From positions 356,435 to 420,434 of the forward strand of contig NZ_JACIEE010000004.1 of the NCBI RefSeq assembly GCF_014196765.1: DNA of 64,000 nt, written 5' to 3'. The first letter of the stretch is position 1. The number at the start of each line of letters is the position of its first letter. Below are positions 21,706-39,492 of this stretch, one piece after another. Position numbers and translations under genes: made by a program. The notes beneath the pieces are model-generated. The model made no database searches and was not told the DNA's origin. It worked only from the letters and a program-made list of their open reading frames with translations. The DNA is from Mycoplana azooxidifex. GTDB taxonomy: Bacteria; Pseudomonadota; Alphaproteobacteria; Rhizobiales; Rhizobiaceae.

Positions 21706-22065
21706 ATGTTCACAAATCGAAAATCCACACGCGTCAGCCTTCGGGTGCTGGCAGCATGTCTCGTCCTCTATCCGGTGGTTGCGTTGAGCGAAACCGCGCA
21801 GGATGATGACAACGACGACGCAAACGACGCCCGCGAGCACTACGAGGCCCGCGAGGCACTGAGGCTCGGGCAGATCCTTCCGCTGGACAAGATCATCGAG
21901 GCAGTGCGCAAGGAGATCGCGGGCGATATCATCGAGATCGAATTCGAGCGCAACGACGGGCGCTACGTGTACGAACTCGAGATCATCGATCCGTCGGGCC
22001 GGGTCGTCGAAGTCGAAGTCGACGCCAGGACGGCCGAGATACTGGAGCGCGAGGAGGACGAGTGA
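21706..22065 (+). CDS. Exported PepSY-domain protein
   Basis: 119 residues. Residues 1-29 form a signal peptide (hydrophobic core LRVLAACLVLYPVVAL). An acidic spacer (DDDNDDAND) follows, then a PepSY domain of ~60 residues containing ILPLDKIIEAVRKEIAGDIIEIEFE and ending in RVVEVEVDARTAEILE. PepSY proteins are periplasmic and are often encoded beside envelope sensor kinases, whose activity they are thought to tune. The stop overlaps the response regulator start (GTGA), so coupling is tight. The organisation recalls FeuN-FeuP-FeuQ of rhizobia, where a small periplasmic protein restrains the kinase; homology to FeuN is not claimed. Confidence 0.82.
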   Translation: MFTNRKSTRVSLRVLAACLVLYPVVALSETAQDDDNDDANDAREHYEAREALRLGQILPLDKIIEAVRKEIAGDIIEIEFERNDGRYVYELEIIDPSGRVVEVEVDARTAEILEREEDE

Positions 22066-22724
22066 GGCTGCTCGTTGCGGAAGACGACAAGCGCATCGCC
22101 GAAGACATCCGAACCGTGCTGGCCTCGGCGGGTTATGCCGTCGACCTCGTGCAGCATGGCGAGGAGGCCTGGTTCAAAGGCGACACGGAGGACTACGGCC
22201 TCATCGTCCTCGATCTCGGACTGCCGGGAATGGACGGTATCAGCATCCTCAAGCAGTGGCGCATGAACGGCCGGCACACGCCGGTCCTCGTCCTGACGGC
22301 GCGCGGAAGCTGGGCCGAGCGGGTGGAGGGCATCGACGCCGGCGCCGACGACTACCTGCCCAAGCCCTTCCAGTTCGAGGAACTGCTCGCCCGCGTCCGC
22401 GCGCTGATCCGCCGCTCGGTCGGCCACGGCGCGGCCACCATCGAGATCGGGCGGCTGGTCGTCGATACCCGCACCATGCGGGTCGCCGTCGACGGCATGC
22501 CGCTCAGCCTCACACCCTTCGAATTCCGGCTGGTCAGCTATCTCGCCCATCACCGCGGCCGCGTCGTGCCCGCATCCGAACTGCAGGACCACGTCTATGG
22601 CGACGACTACTCGCGGGACGCAAATGCGCTGGAGGCCATGATCGCCCGCCTGCGCAAGAAGCTCGGCAGCGACATGATCGCCACGCGGCGCGGCTTCGGC
22701 TACCTCATGGGCGAGGACGGGTGA
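22062..22724 (+). CDS. OmpR-family response regulator
   Basis: 220 residues from a GTG overlapping the previous stop. Receiver domain 1-115 with acidic pocket Asp8/Asp9, phospho-acceptor Asp51 (VLDLGLPGMDG), Thr79 and Lys101 (DYLPKPF). The C-terminal winged helix (about 125-218) has LTPFEFRLVSYLAHHRGRVV and the recognition helix ANALEAMIARLRKKL. This is the PhoP/QseB type of two-component regulator. The direct repeats upstream of the operon are its likely target (autoregulation, inference). Confidence 0.94.
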   Translation: MRLLVAEDDKRIAEDIRTVLASAGYAVDLVQHGEEAWFKGDTEDYGLIVLDLGLPGMDGISILKQWRMNGRHTPVLVLTARGSWAERVEGIDAGADDYLPKPFQFEELLARVRALIRRSVGHGAATIEIGRLVVDTRTMRVAVDGMPLSLTPFEFRLVSYLAHHRGRVVPASELQDHVYGDDYSRDANALEAMIARLRKKLGSDMIATRRGFGYLMGEDG

Positions 22725-24067
22725 TCTCGCGGCGTTCCCTGCGGCTCAGGCTCGCTCTCGCGGGCGCGGCGTCGATCGGCGTTGCGTTGGTCGTCGCCTT
22801 CTTCGGCCTGTCCTTCCTGTTCGAGCGGCATGTCGAGCGCCGCGTGGTCGAGGAGTTGCGCCTGCATCTCGACCAGACGATCGCCGGCCTCGGGCGGGAT
22901 GGTTCGGGAAACGTCGACGTCGTCCGTCCCCCGGTCGATCCGCGGTTCCAGACGCCGCTCTCCGGCCTCTACTGGCAGATCGAAGGCGAAGGCCTGGAAC
23001 GCCGCTCGCGTTCGCTGTGGGACGAGGCGCTCGATCTTCCCCGGCTGTCGCCCTCGGCTCCCCGCGAATTTTCCCTGAAGGGACCGGCGGGCGCCGACCT
23101 GCTGGTGCTCGCACGAGAAGTCATCACCAAGCATCAGCTTGGCGATCGGCCGGTCGTCGCAGCGGTCGGCATAGATCGATCCGACATCACGAGGGCAACG
23201 GCAAACTTCCGCCGCGATCTCGCGCCCTTCCTCGCCCTTCTGGCCGCGGTGCTGATGGCCGCGAGCTTCGCCCAGATCGTCATCGGCCTGCGCCCCCTGG
23301 CCGATCTCCGCACCCGGATCGCAAGGATCCGCAGCGGCGGCGCGCAGCGCCTGGGCGTCGCCTTCCCCGACGAGGTGCAGCCGCTGACGATGGAGGTGGA
23401 TGCGCTGCTGGCCTCGCGCGAGGAACAGCTGCGCAAGGCACGCGAGCGCGCGTCCGAACTGGCGCATGCGTTCAAGACTCCCCTCCAGGCACTCTCCGGC
23501 GACGTCCTGCAGCTCAGGCAGCGCGGCGAGGCCGGCGCCGCCGACGAAATCGAGGCTCTTATCGTCGTCATGCGCCGGCTGGTGGATCACGAGATGGCGC
23601 GCGCGCGCATTGCCGGCCAGGGACCTTCGGCGCGCTCGGAGGTGGCCCGCGTCGCATCGAGCGTCGTCGCCGTCGTCTGCCGGACCCCGGCCGCCGCGTC
23701 CATCGAGTGGAACATAGACATACCCGACGGCCTGTTCGCCCGCATCGATGCGGACGATCTCTCCGAGCTGCTCGGCAACCTGACGGAAAACGCGGTCCGC
23801 TACGGGCGCTCGCAGGTCTCGATCACGGCTGCGCGGGACGGCAGTTCCATCCTGCTGGAAATCCGCGACGACGGCCCCGGCATACCGGAGGAGAAGCTGG
23901 GGCACGTGCTCAGAAGGGGCGAGCGGCTCGATACCAGCAGCGGCGGGGCCGGGCTCGGTCTCGCCATAGCCGAAAGCATCATCCAGACCGTGGGCGGTGA
24001 TATCCAGCTCGAAAACGGTGGGCCTGGCCTATGCGTCTCGATACGCCTGCCGATGGCGGAGGCGTAG
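22721..24067 (+). CDS. Sensor histidine kinase (PhoQ/FeuQ-like)
   Basis: 448 residues from a GTG overlapping the regulator stop (GTGA). TM1 ~11-33, periplasmic sensor ~34-165, TM2 ~168-190, HAMP-like linker, then dimerisation helix with phospho-accepting His249 in LAHAFKTPLQALSGDV. The ATPase domain has an N-box (LLGNLTENAVRYG) and G-boxes (DDGPGIPEE; GGAGLGLAIAESI). The H-box with K-T-P-L is the PhoQ-type variant. The sensed signal is unknown; the PepSY protein encoded first in the operon is a candidate periplasmic modulator. Confidence 0.93.
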   Translation: MISRRSLRLRLALAGAASIGVALVVAFFGLSFLFERHVERRVVEELRLHLDQTIAGLGRDGSGNVDVVRPPVDPRFQTPLSGLYWQIEGEGLERRSRSLWDEALDLPRLSPSAPREFSLKGPAGADLLVLAREVITKHQLGDRPVVAAVGIDRSDITRATANFRRDLAPFLALLAAVLMAASFAQIVIGLRPLADLRTRIARIRSGGAQRLGVAFPDEVQPLTMEVDALLASREEQLRKARERASELAHAFKTPLQALSGDVLQLRQRGEAGAADEIEALIVVMRRLVDHEMARARIAGQGPSARSEVARVASSVVAVVCRTPAAASIEWNIDIPDGLFARIDADDLSELLGNLTENAVRYGRSQVSITAARDGSSILLEIRDDGPGIPEEKLGHVLRRGERLDTSSGGAGLGLAIAESIIQTVGGDIQLENGGPGLCVSIRLPMAEA

Positions 24068-24264
24068 GGGACGGCAACGCAAATGCTGTCGCCCATGCGC
24101 AATACCCTGTCCGGGCTTCCCCCTTTGGCCAGATTGCAGCCTTGAGAAGCAGCCGTTACGCTACTCGTAATGCGAGTGGCGGCGGCTCGCGGCGCGGGTA
24201 ACCTGCGCCGGCTTGCTCTCGTCTTGGTCGCAGCCAGGATGGCAGCCGGCAGCGGGGAGATTGC

Positions 24265-25098
24265 ATGGGCGTGGTGCAGATTGTCCTTGGCGTACTCGCC
24301 TTCGCCGCCGTCACCATCGCCGGCGGTATCTGGGCCTTCCAGAACTACGGCATGTATCGTTTCGACCCCGAGCCAAACAGCCCCGCCGAATTCGGACTGC
24401 CATCCACGGTGAGGGTCGTCACATACACCTCGGAGGACGGAGCCCCCATCCATGCCTGGATCGCCGACCCCGCGGCCGGATTGCCCGTGATCCTCAGCTT
24501 CTACGGCAACCAATCGAGCATCGGCGGCTCGATGGGACGGCTCAGCAGCCTGATGGAGGCCGGCTACGGCATCGTCATGATGGAGTATCGCGGATCCGGC
24601 GGAACTGCGGGCAAGCCGAGTGCCGCAAATTTCGCGCGGGACGCGCGCGCTCTCTACGATCAGATAGATACGCTGCTGGGCCAGGCCATTCACCCCGATC
24701 GCCGGGCGCTCTACGGCTTCAGCCTGGGCGCGGGCGTCGCCAGCCAGCTTGCCGGGGAACGCAATTTCGGCGCCGTGATCTTCGAGGCAGCCCCCTACAG
24801 GACCTGCCTCTTCTACGAGGACCGCTACTTCGGCATTCCGCTTTGCCGCCTGATGTGGTCCGAGCGCTACGACATCGTCGATCACCTTCGCAACATCAAG
24901 GCGCCGAAGCTCCTGGTTCACGGCAGGCTCGATCGGTCCCTGCCGGTGGAACGCGCGCGCCGCCTGTTCCAGGAGGCCCCGGAACCGAAGAAATATGTCG
25001 AGCTGTCGGGCGGCGGCCACGCCGATCTGCACGAATACGGCCTGATTCCGGCAATCGAAACCTTCCTCAAGGAACAGTTGCGCCTCGCCGTTCAGTGA
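24265..25098 (+). CDS. Membrane-anchored alpha/beta hydrolase (BEM46/ABHD13-like)
   Basis: 277 residues with GGGGAG before the ATG. Residues ~4-24 form a single N-terminal membrane anchor. The hydrolase fold follows: oxyanion-side LSFYGNQSSIG near residue 78, nucleophile Ser153 in YGFSLGAG, acidic residue in LVHGRLDRSLPVERA, and catalytic His in GGGHADLHEYG. Relatives are uncharacterised esterase/lipase-like proteins at the membrane. It is convergent with the PKS-NRPS gene, 25 bases away with no clear terminator between; no evidence ties it to that pathway. Confidence 0.82.
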   Translation: MGVVQIVLGVLAFAAVTIAGGIWAFQNYGMYRFDPEPNSPAEFGLPSTVRVVTYTSEDGAPIHAWIADPAAGLPVILSFYGNQSSIGGSMGRLSSLMEAGYGIVMMEYRGSGGTAGKPSAANFARDARALYDQIDTLLGQAIHPDRRALYGFSLGAGVASQLAGERNFGAVIFEAAPYRTCLFYEDRYFGIPLCRLMWSERYDIVDHLRNIKAPKLLVHGRLDRSLPVERARRLFQEAPEPKKYVELSGGGHADLHEYGLIPAIETFLKEQLRLAVQ

Positions 25099-25123
25099 CG
25101 AGGCGACATCCTGCAGCAGCCCC

Positions 25124-34354
<9,231 letters not shown>

Positions 34355-34418
34355 GGGCGGTGCATCTTCCCTTCGAGATTTGTCTGGTTTGCCCGGCTGC
34401 CGGCGCCTGCCGCCTCAG

Positions 34419-37400
34419 CTACCGGCCGAAGCGGGCAAGCCGTGCGGCGGCACGTGCGGCGCCGCGATCGGCCGCGCTGGCCGTCCCGGTCGCCTGCCCT
34501 CCCAGGTGTGCGGCAATCGCGCGGATGGTGGGGAAGCGGAAGAGATCGGTGATGGCGACCTCGCGCCCGAGCTTCTCCCTCATCCGCCGCTGGACCTGAA
34601 CGACCAGCAGCGAATGTCCTCCGAGGTCGAAGAAGTTTTCCGTGACCGACACCTCGTCGAGCCCCAGCGCCTCGCGCCAGATTTCGACGATGCCGGTCTC
34701 GATATCGCCCTCCGCCGCCGTCATCCTGCTCCGCTCCGCGCGGCCCTGGGGCACGGGCAGCGCCTTGCGGTCGATCTTGCCGTTCGGCGTCAGCGGCATG
34801 CGCTCCAGAACGACGATCTGCGACGGCACCATGAAGTCGGGCAGCTTCGTCGCAAGAAGGGTGCGCAATCCGGCAACGGCGGGACGCGTTCTCCCTGCCG
34901 TGACATAGGCGACGAGGCGCACGTCGCCCTGGCCGTATTCCACCGCCCTGACGGCGGCCTGTCGGACGCTGTCATCGGATGCGAGCAGCGCCTCGATCTC
35001 CCCGAGTTCGATCCGGTGGCCACGGATTTTCACCTGTCCGTCGATCCGGCCGAGGAATTCCAGCGTTTCGTCCGGATGGCGGCGGACCAGGTCTCCGGTG
35101 CGGTAGTAGCGGCCCTCCGGCGTATCCACGAAGCGTTCGGCCGTAAGCTCCGGCCGGCCCCAGTAGCCGCGGGCGAGCCCCGCGCCGCCGATCCACAGCT
35201 CACCCTCGATCAGGTTCGGAAGCGGCAGCCCCGCGGGCGAGCGCACGCTCAGGTCCGTGTTGGCGATGGGCGCGCCGAGCGGCACGCGGTCGCCGACGGC
35301 ATCCAGCCGCGCGACAGAGGACCAGATCGTCGTCTCCGTCGGGCCGTACATGTTGAGAAGCGTCCCCGGCAACGCCGCCCGCAGGCTGCGGGCAAGATCG
35401 GGCGGGAAGGCTTCGCCCCCCACCATCATGCAGTCGAGACGTCCGAGCGCCTGTCGCCCGGCCGGATCGCCGGCAAGGTAGGTCGCCATCGACGGCGTGC
35501 ACTGCAGGTGCGTGATGCCGCCGGCAACGATGTCTTCGGCAACGGAGGCCTTGCGGGAGATCCCGCCCTCGGCCTGCAGCTTGTCCATCAGCCGCCGGAT
35601 GTTCGGCAGGTTGGCGAGCGCGGTTTCGGTATCGACGCCGAAGTCGATCAGGCAGGCGATCTCGTCCACGCCGATGGCCGCCACGTTGCGCACGATCTCC
35701 CCGGCCGTTTCCGGCGTTCCGAACAGGCCTGCCGTCCGGTAGTAGCGCTCGAAGGCGTGATCGAGCAGCGCGTCGAGTTCGGAAGCGGAAAGCGCCTCCT
35801 TCTCGAACACCTCCTGCGGCGTCATGCCCGCCTTTCCGGCCCGCTCGACGATCGTCGGGAAGGTCCAGGCGGCGCGGCGCACGAGATCGACCGCACTCTT
35901 CAGGTAGCTCTTCATCGGCTGGCGCGCGGCCGCCAGCACCGTCTCCTCGTCCTCGCCGACGAAGGTGTGCAGCATCAGCACCACATGGCCGGGGCCGGCA
36001 TGGCCCGCCTCCGCCCGTGCCACGCGATAGGCGCGGATCTTGTCTTCGACCTCTGCCATCGTCTGGCCGAGCAGATGGGTGAGCACGCCGCAGCCCAGCC
36101 GCCCGGCGGCCTCGAAGGTCTCGGGGTTGCCTGCCGCGGTCAGCCACAGCGGCATATCCCGCTGCACCGGACGGGGGTGGATCTGGATCTCGACCGGCTT
36201 GCCGTCGTGGCCCGGAAACGCCAACGTCTCGCCCCGCCAGAGCTTCCGCATCGTCTCGACCGAACCGAGCATGATCTCCTTCCGGTCGCCGAAGGCCTCG
36301 GGCCGGAGCAGGAAGTCGTTGGGCTGCCAGCCCGAGGCCAGCGCCAGGCCCGCACGACCGTTGGAGAGGTTGTCCACCAGCGCCCAATCCTCGGCGGCAC
36401 GCACCGGATGATGCAGCGGCATCACGGTCGATCCGGCGCGCAGCTTGACGTTCTTCGTCAGCCCGGCAAGGGCTGCCGAACTGATCGCCGGGTTCGGATA
36501 GAGCCCCCCGAAGGCATGGAAATGCCGCTCCGGCGTCCAGATCGCCTCGAAGCCGTTCTCATCGGCGAAGCGGGCTCCCTCCAGGAGCAGCCGATAGGCC
36601 TGGTGGCCGCTGCCGGCCGCCTCGGAGGCGAAGTAGAAGAGGGAGAACGCGGGAAGCGCGCCCTCGCCCGCCCCGTCGGTCTGCAGCACCAGCGTCGCGC
36701 CGCAGGCGAGCGTCCACAGGATCTCCAATACCGAGATATCGAAGGACACGGACGTGACCGCCAGAAGGCGCGCGCCGGGGGAAAACGGCACAGTGGCGTC
36801 CATGCCGGCGAAGAAGTTGGTGACGTTGCGGTGGGCGATCATCACGCCCTTCGGCCGCCCGGTCGAGCCGGACGTATAGATGAGATAGGCGAGGTCGCCC
36901 GGTGTGCCGCGCGCATCCTCGACGGCGGACCCGACCGCGTCGGGCAGGATGACGATGCCGGGATCGAGCGCCAGCCGGCTGGCCGCCGAACGGCTCGCCA
37001 CGACGATCGGCGCCCCGGAGTCTTCGAGCATGAAGCCGATGCGCTCGGCCGGATAGGAGGGATCGAGCGGCAGGTAGGCGGCCCCCGTCTTCAGGATGGC
37101 GAGCATCGCCACGACCAGCTCGGCCGACCGCTCGAGGCATAGCCCGACCACGACGCCGGGCGCGGCGCCGTGTTCGGCAAGCGCACCCGCCAGCCGCGCC
37201 GCCCTTGCGTCGAGTTCGCGAAAGCTCAGCCGGGTTGTCCCCGCCTCCAGCGCCGGCGCATCCGGCATCAAGCGACACATGTCGGCAATCATCGCATGGA
37301 TCGTGCGCGGCTCAGTGCCCGGAGCATCGTTTCGCGCCACCGCCATCTCGCAGCCGAGCGGCAGGGTCGCAAGCGGCGCGCCCGCCCGCGCAACGAACGC

Positions 37401-38882
37401 ATCGAGAAATACGGCGAAGTCCGCGGCAAGCGCTGCGAGCACCGCCGGCGCGAAATGCCCGCTTGCGATGCGGATCGACGGCGGATCGGCGCAGAGCACG
37501 ATGGCGGCATCCTCCGGTGCCTGTTCCGCCCGTCCCGCCAGCACGACCTTGAGCGCCTGCAGCACCCTTTGCCGCGTTTCCGTATCGGTGAGCCGCAGCG
37601 GCAGGTCCGCCGCCATCGGCGCCCGCGCGAAGGCGGCCTGCCGCGCAAGGCGCAACGCCTCCGTCGCATCGTGCGGGGTCATGCCGGCGGCGATGTCGAG
37701 CGTGACAGGACGCCGGTCCGAAAACCAGGGGGCCCGGGGGGCCAAAGGTTCCGGATCAAGATAGGTGATCGTCGCCTCCGCCTGCCCGGTCATGCCCGCG
37801 ATCCAGGCGAGCCAGGCCGCGGCAAGCGTGTCGGCATCCACCTTATCGATGGCAAGCAATGCCGTGCCGCTGCCGGCGGTATGCGACAGCGGATAGGGCG
37901 GCAGCGCCGGGACGGCCCGCCGCAATTCGGCTTCCCATTCGGGCTCGACCTTGCCCGTCTCCGACGATCCCGGCCCCCGGTAGTTCCTAACCGATGGCAA
38001 CACGACGCCCGGCACCAGTCCGGCCGCGGCAGGATCGATCGGCCTGCCGAAGAGATCGGCGAGCCCGCTTAGCCGTACGCCCGAATCTGCCGCCATAATG
38101 GTGACGGACTCGCCATCGCTCGCGACAACGGCTCCGGGGGTTCCCGCACCGCCTGCCACGATCTCGAGCCGGCCGACCGTCAGGAGCGATGTCCCCGTCC
38201 ACAGCTTGGCGAGCGCGAGCGGGTTCGCATAGCCGCCGAAGTTCAGGCCGCGCACCATGCGGCAGAGCACGCCCGCCGGCGCGGCGAAATTGAGCGTGCC
38301 GAGCGCCTCGGGTCGTTTCGCCTTCGCATACCAGCCCCGGTCGCCGGTGGCCGCCGCCGGCTCGCACCGGCCCTCCATGAGTTCGGACAGGAGTTCGCAG
38401 AAGCTTTCGAATCCGGCCTCATAGCATCGCGCGTTGAGGCTGAAGGCCGTGTCGTTCGGCCCGATCGGGAAGCGCCGCTCCTTCAGCACGCGCCCGGCAT
38501 CCACGCGCTCGGTCATCTCGTGCCACGTCACCGCATGCTCGGCCGCGCCCTCGATGACGCTCCAGGCAGGAACGTTCGATCCCGCCCGCGCCGGCAGCGG
38601 CCCGTCGTGGAAATTGACGGCCGCCAGCTTCGCCTTGCCTAGCGTCGCCGGCGACAGCACGGTCAGGTTGGCGACGCTGAAGATGTAGTCCGCTTCCTGC
38701 CCGATCTCGGCCTCTTCGAACGCCATGCGGGCAATGCCCTCGGCCTCCGCCCAGGCGGCGATCTGCGGATCGGTGGAGACGATGCCGGCGATCCTTCCCC
38801 CCGCGTCGCGGAAGGCTTCCGCGCAGCGAAGGAGCAGTGTGCCGTTACCAAAGAAAAAGGCGGTCCGATGAATTTCAACCAC
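34419..38882 (-). CDS. Loading NRPS: formyltransferase - degenerate C - A interrupted by luciferase-like monooxygenase - PCP
   Basis: 1,487 residues from GTG 38882, with GAGG eight bases upstream. Residues 1-190 are a formyltransferase domain with catalytic Asn90, His92 (NFHDGPLPARAG) and Asp128; 195-290 its C-terminal part. Residues ~300-520 look like a remnant condensation half with no HHxxxDG. The adenylation domain starts ~526 (IYTSGSTGRPKG ~666; A4 SFDISVLEIL ~711) and is interrupted at ~740-1105 by an FMN-dependent luciferase-like monooxygenase of the MupA/Atu3671 type (FSLFYFASEAAG, ERHFHAFGG). It then resumes (THLQCTPSMATYL; A5 NMYGPTETTIW ~1176; PNGKIDRKAL). PCP Ser1424 in GGHSLLVV. 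Expected role: load, N-formylate and probably oxidise an aminoacyl unit, then pass it to the following KS. Specificity residues read by eye resemble a glycine code. Confidence 0.92.
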   Translation of the reverse strand: MVEIHRTAFFFGNGTLLLRCAEAFRDAGGRIAGIVSTDPQIAAWAEAEGIARMAFEEAEIGQEADYIFSVANLTVLSPATLGKAKLAAVNFHDGPLPARAGSNVPAWSVIEGAAEHAVTWHEMTERVDAGRVLKERRFPIGPNDTAFSLNARCYEAGFESFCELLSELMEGRCEPAAATGDRGWYAKAKRPEALGTLNFAAPAGVLCRMVRGLNFGGYANPLALAKLWTGTSLLTVGRLEIVAGGAGTPGAVVASDGESVTIMAADSGVRLSGLADLFGRPIDPAAAGLVPGVVLPSVRNYRGPGSSETGKVEPEWEAELRRAVPALPPYPLSHTAGSGTALLAIDKVDADTLAAAWLAWIAGMTGQAEATITYLDPEPLAPRAPWFSDRRPVTLDIAAGMTPHDATEALRLARQAAFARAPMAADLPLRLTDTETRQRVLQALKVVLAGRAEQAPEDAAIVLCADPPSIRIASGHFAPAVLAALAADFAVFLDAFVARAGAPLATLPLGCEMAVARNDAPGTEPRTIHAMIADMCRLMPDAPALEAGTTRLSFRELDARAARLAGALAEHGAAPGVVVGLCLERSAELVVAMLAILKTGAAYLPLDPSYPAERIGFMLEDSGAPIVVASRSAASRLALDPGIVILPDAVGSAVEDARGTPGDLAYLIYTSGSTGRPKGVMIAHRNVTNFFAGMDATVPFSPGARLLAVTSVSFDISVLEILWTLACGATLVLQTDGAGEGALPAFSLFYFASEAAGSGHQAYRLLLEGARFADENGFEAIWTPERHFHAFGGLYPNPAISSAALAGLTKNVKLRAGSTVMPLHHPVRAAEDWALVDNLSNGRAGLALASGWQPNDFLLRPEAFGDRKEIMLGSVETMRKLWRGETLAFPGHDGKPVEIQIHPRPVQRDMPLWLTAAGNPETFEAAGRLGCGVLTHLLGQTMAEVEDKIRAYRVARAEAGHAGPGHVVLMLHTFVGEDEETVLAAARQPMKSYLKSAVDLVRRAAWTFPTIVERAGKAGMTPQEVFEKEALSASELDALLDHAFERYYRTAGLFGTPETAGEIVRNVAAIGVDEIACLIDFGVDTETALANLPNIRRLMDKLQAEGGISRKASVAEDIVAGGITHLQCTPSMATYLAGDPAGRQALGRLDCMMVGGEAFPPDLARSLRAALPGTLLNMYGPTETTIWSSVARLDAVGDRVPLGAPIANTDLSVRSPAGLPLPNLIEGELWIGGAGLARGYWGRPELTAERFVDTPEGRYYRTGDLVRRHPDETLEFLGRIDGQVKIRGHRIELGEIEALLASDDSVRQAAVRAVEYGQGDVRLVAYVTAGRTRPAVAGLRTLLATKLPDFMVPSQIVVLERMPLTPNGKIDRKALPVPQGRAERSRMTAAEGDIETGIVEIWREALGLDEVSVTENFFDLGGHSLLVVQVQRRMREKLGREVAITDLFRFPTIRAIAAHLGGQATGTASAADRGAARAAARLARFGR

Positions 38883-39492
38883 GCGATACCCTCGAGCCTA
38901 GACCGTCGAAAGTGTCGGAGTATCAGCCGGTCCCCCAGTAGAATCCAGCGGTTAAGGGCTTCTAATTATGATGATATTGGCTGCCTTCACAGTCGTAAGG
39001 GGAGTGCACGGTAGGCATTGTCTTCGCACCGCATACAACCTTCAGTATGAGCTAAGGGGTGCTCGTGGACAGCAAGAAGATTGATCCCTACGCCATGTCG
39101 CTAAGCGCGCGGTAGCGTCCATATCTCCACCGGATGATGCGGGTGAATGGGACCGATTGCGCGTTTTCCCCACCATCTGATCATAGGGTTGCACTGCGTC
39201 ACGGCAGGCCTCGCACACGCTTTTGGTGATCGGCGGGGAGGGACTAGAGCTAAATCTTTGGATTTAAATTGATAGTTTGAGGACCCCTTCGGCAAGGGCG
39301 GCTGGAGCAAATCCCCATCACACGCAAGGCGGGCAAAAAAGTCAGCAACCCTGACCTTTACACGCATGCCCCTGTACGCGGACCGCGTAATCACGCCCTA
39401 CCCGCGGCCCGCCTTTTTGGGGCTAAGCCTATTGGCTGCGCAAGACGCATCATCGCCATGCGATCGCGCCACCTCAGTCCGCCGGAGCCGGC
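38883..39492. other. 610-base intergenic region upstream of the NRPS operon
   Basis: The longest non-coding stretch. It is visibly more AT-rich than its surroundings (for example around 38963-38985 and 39248-39285) and should contain the NRPS operon promoter on the minus strand. It also holds a perfect 7-bp palindrome (39375-39389, TACGCGG/CCGCGTA). A pair AAGGCGGGC (39325-39333) and GCCCGCCTT (39407-39415) are reverse complements, the second followed by TTT. A 97-codon minus-strand ORF (39101-39394) has no coding character that I trust. Confidence 0.5.
39065..39115 (+). CDS. Very short ORF, possible remnant or leader
   Basis: GTG start with AAGGGG seven bases upstream encodes 16 residues (VDSKKIDPYAMSLSAR) before a TAG. 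The composition looks like the N-terminus of a real protein that stops early. It may be a gene remnant left by rearrangement or chance. Evidence is only the ribosome site. Confidence 0.2.
   Translation: MDSKKIDPYAMSLSAR

Noticed and set aside
39101-39394. 97-codon minus-strand ORF in the NRPS upstream gap
   Set aside because: No ribosome site, unusual composition and no recognisable motif; probably chance.
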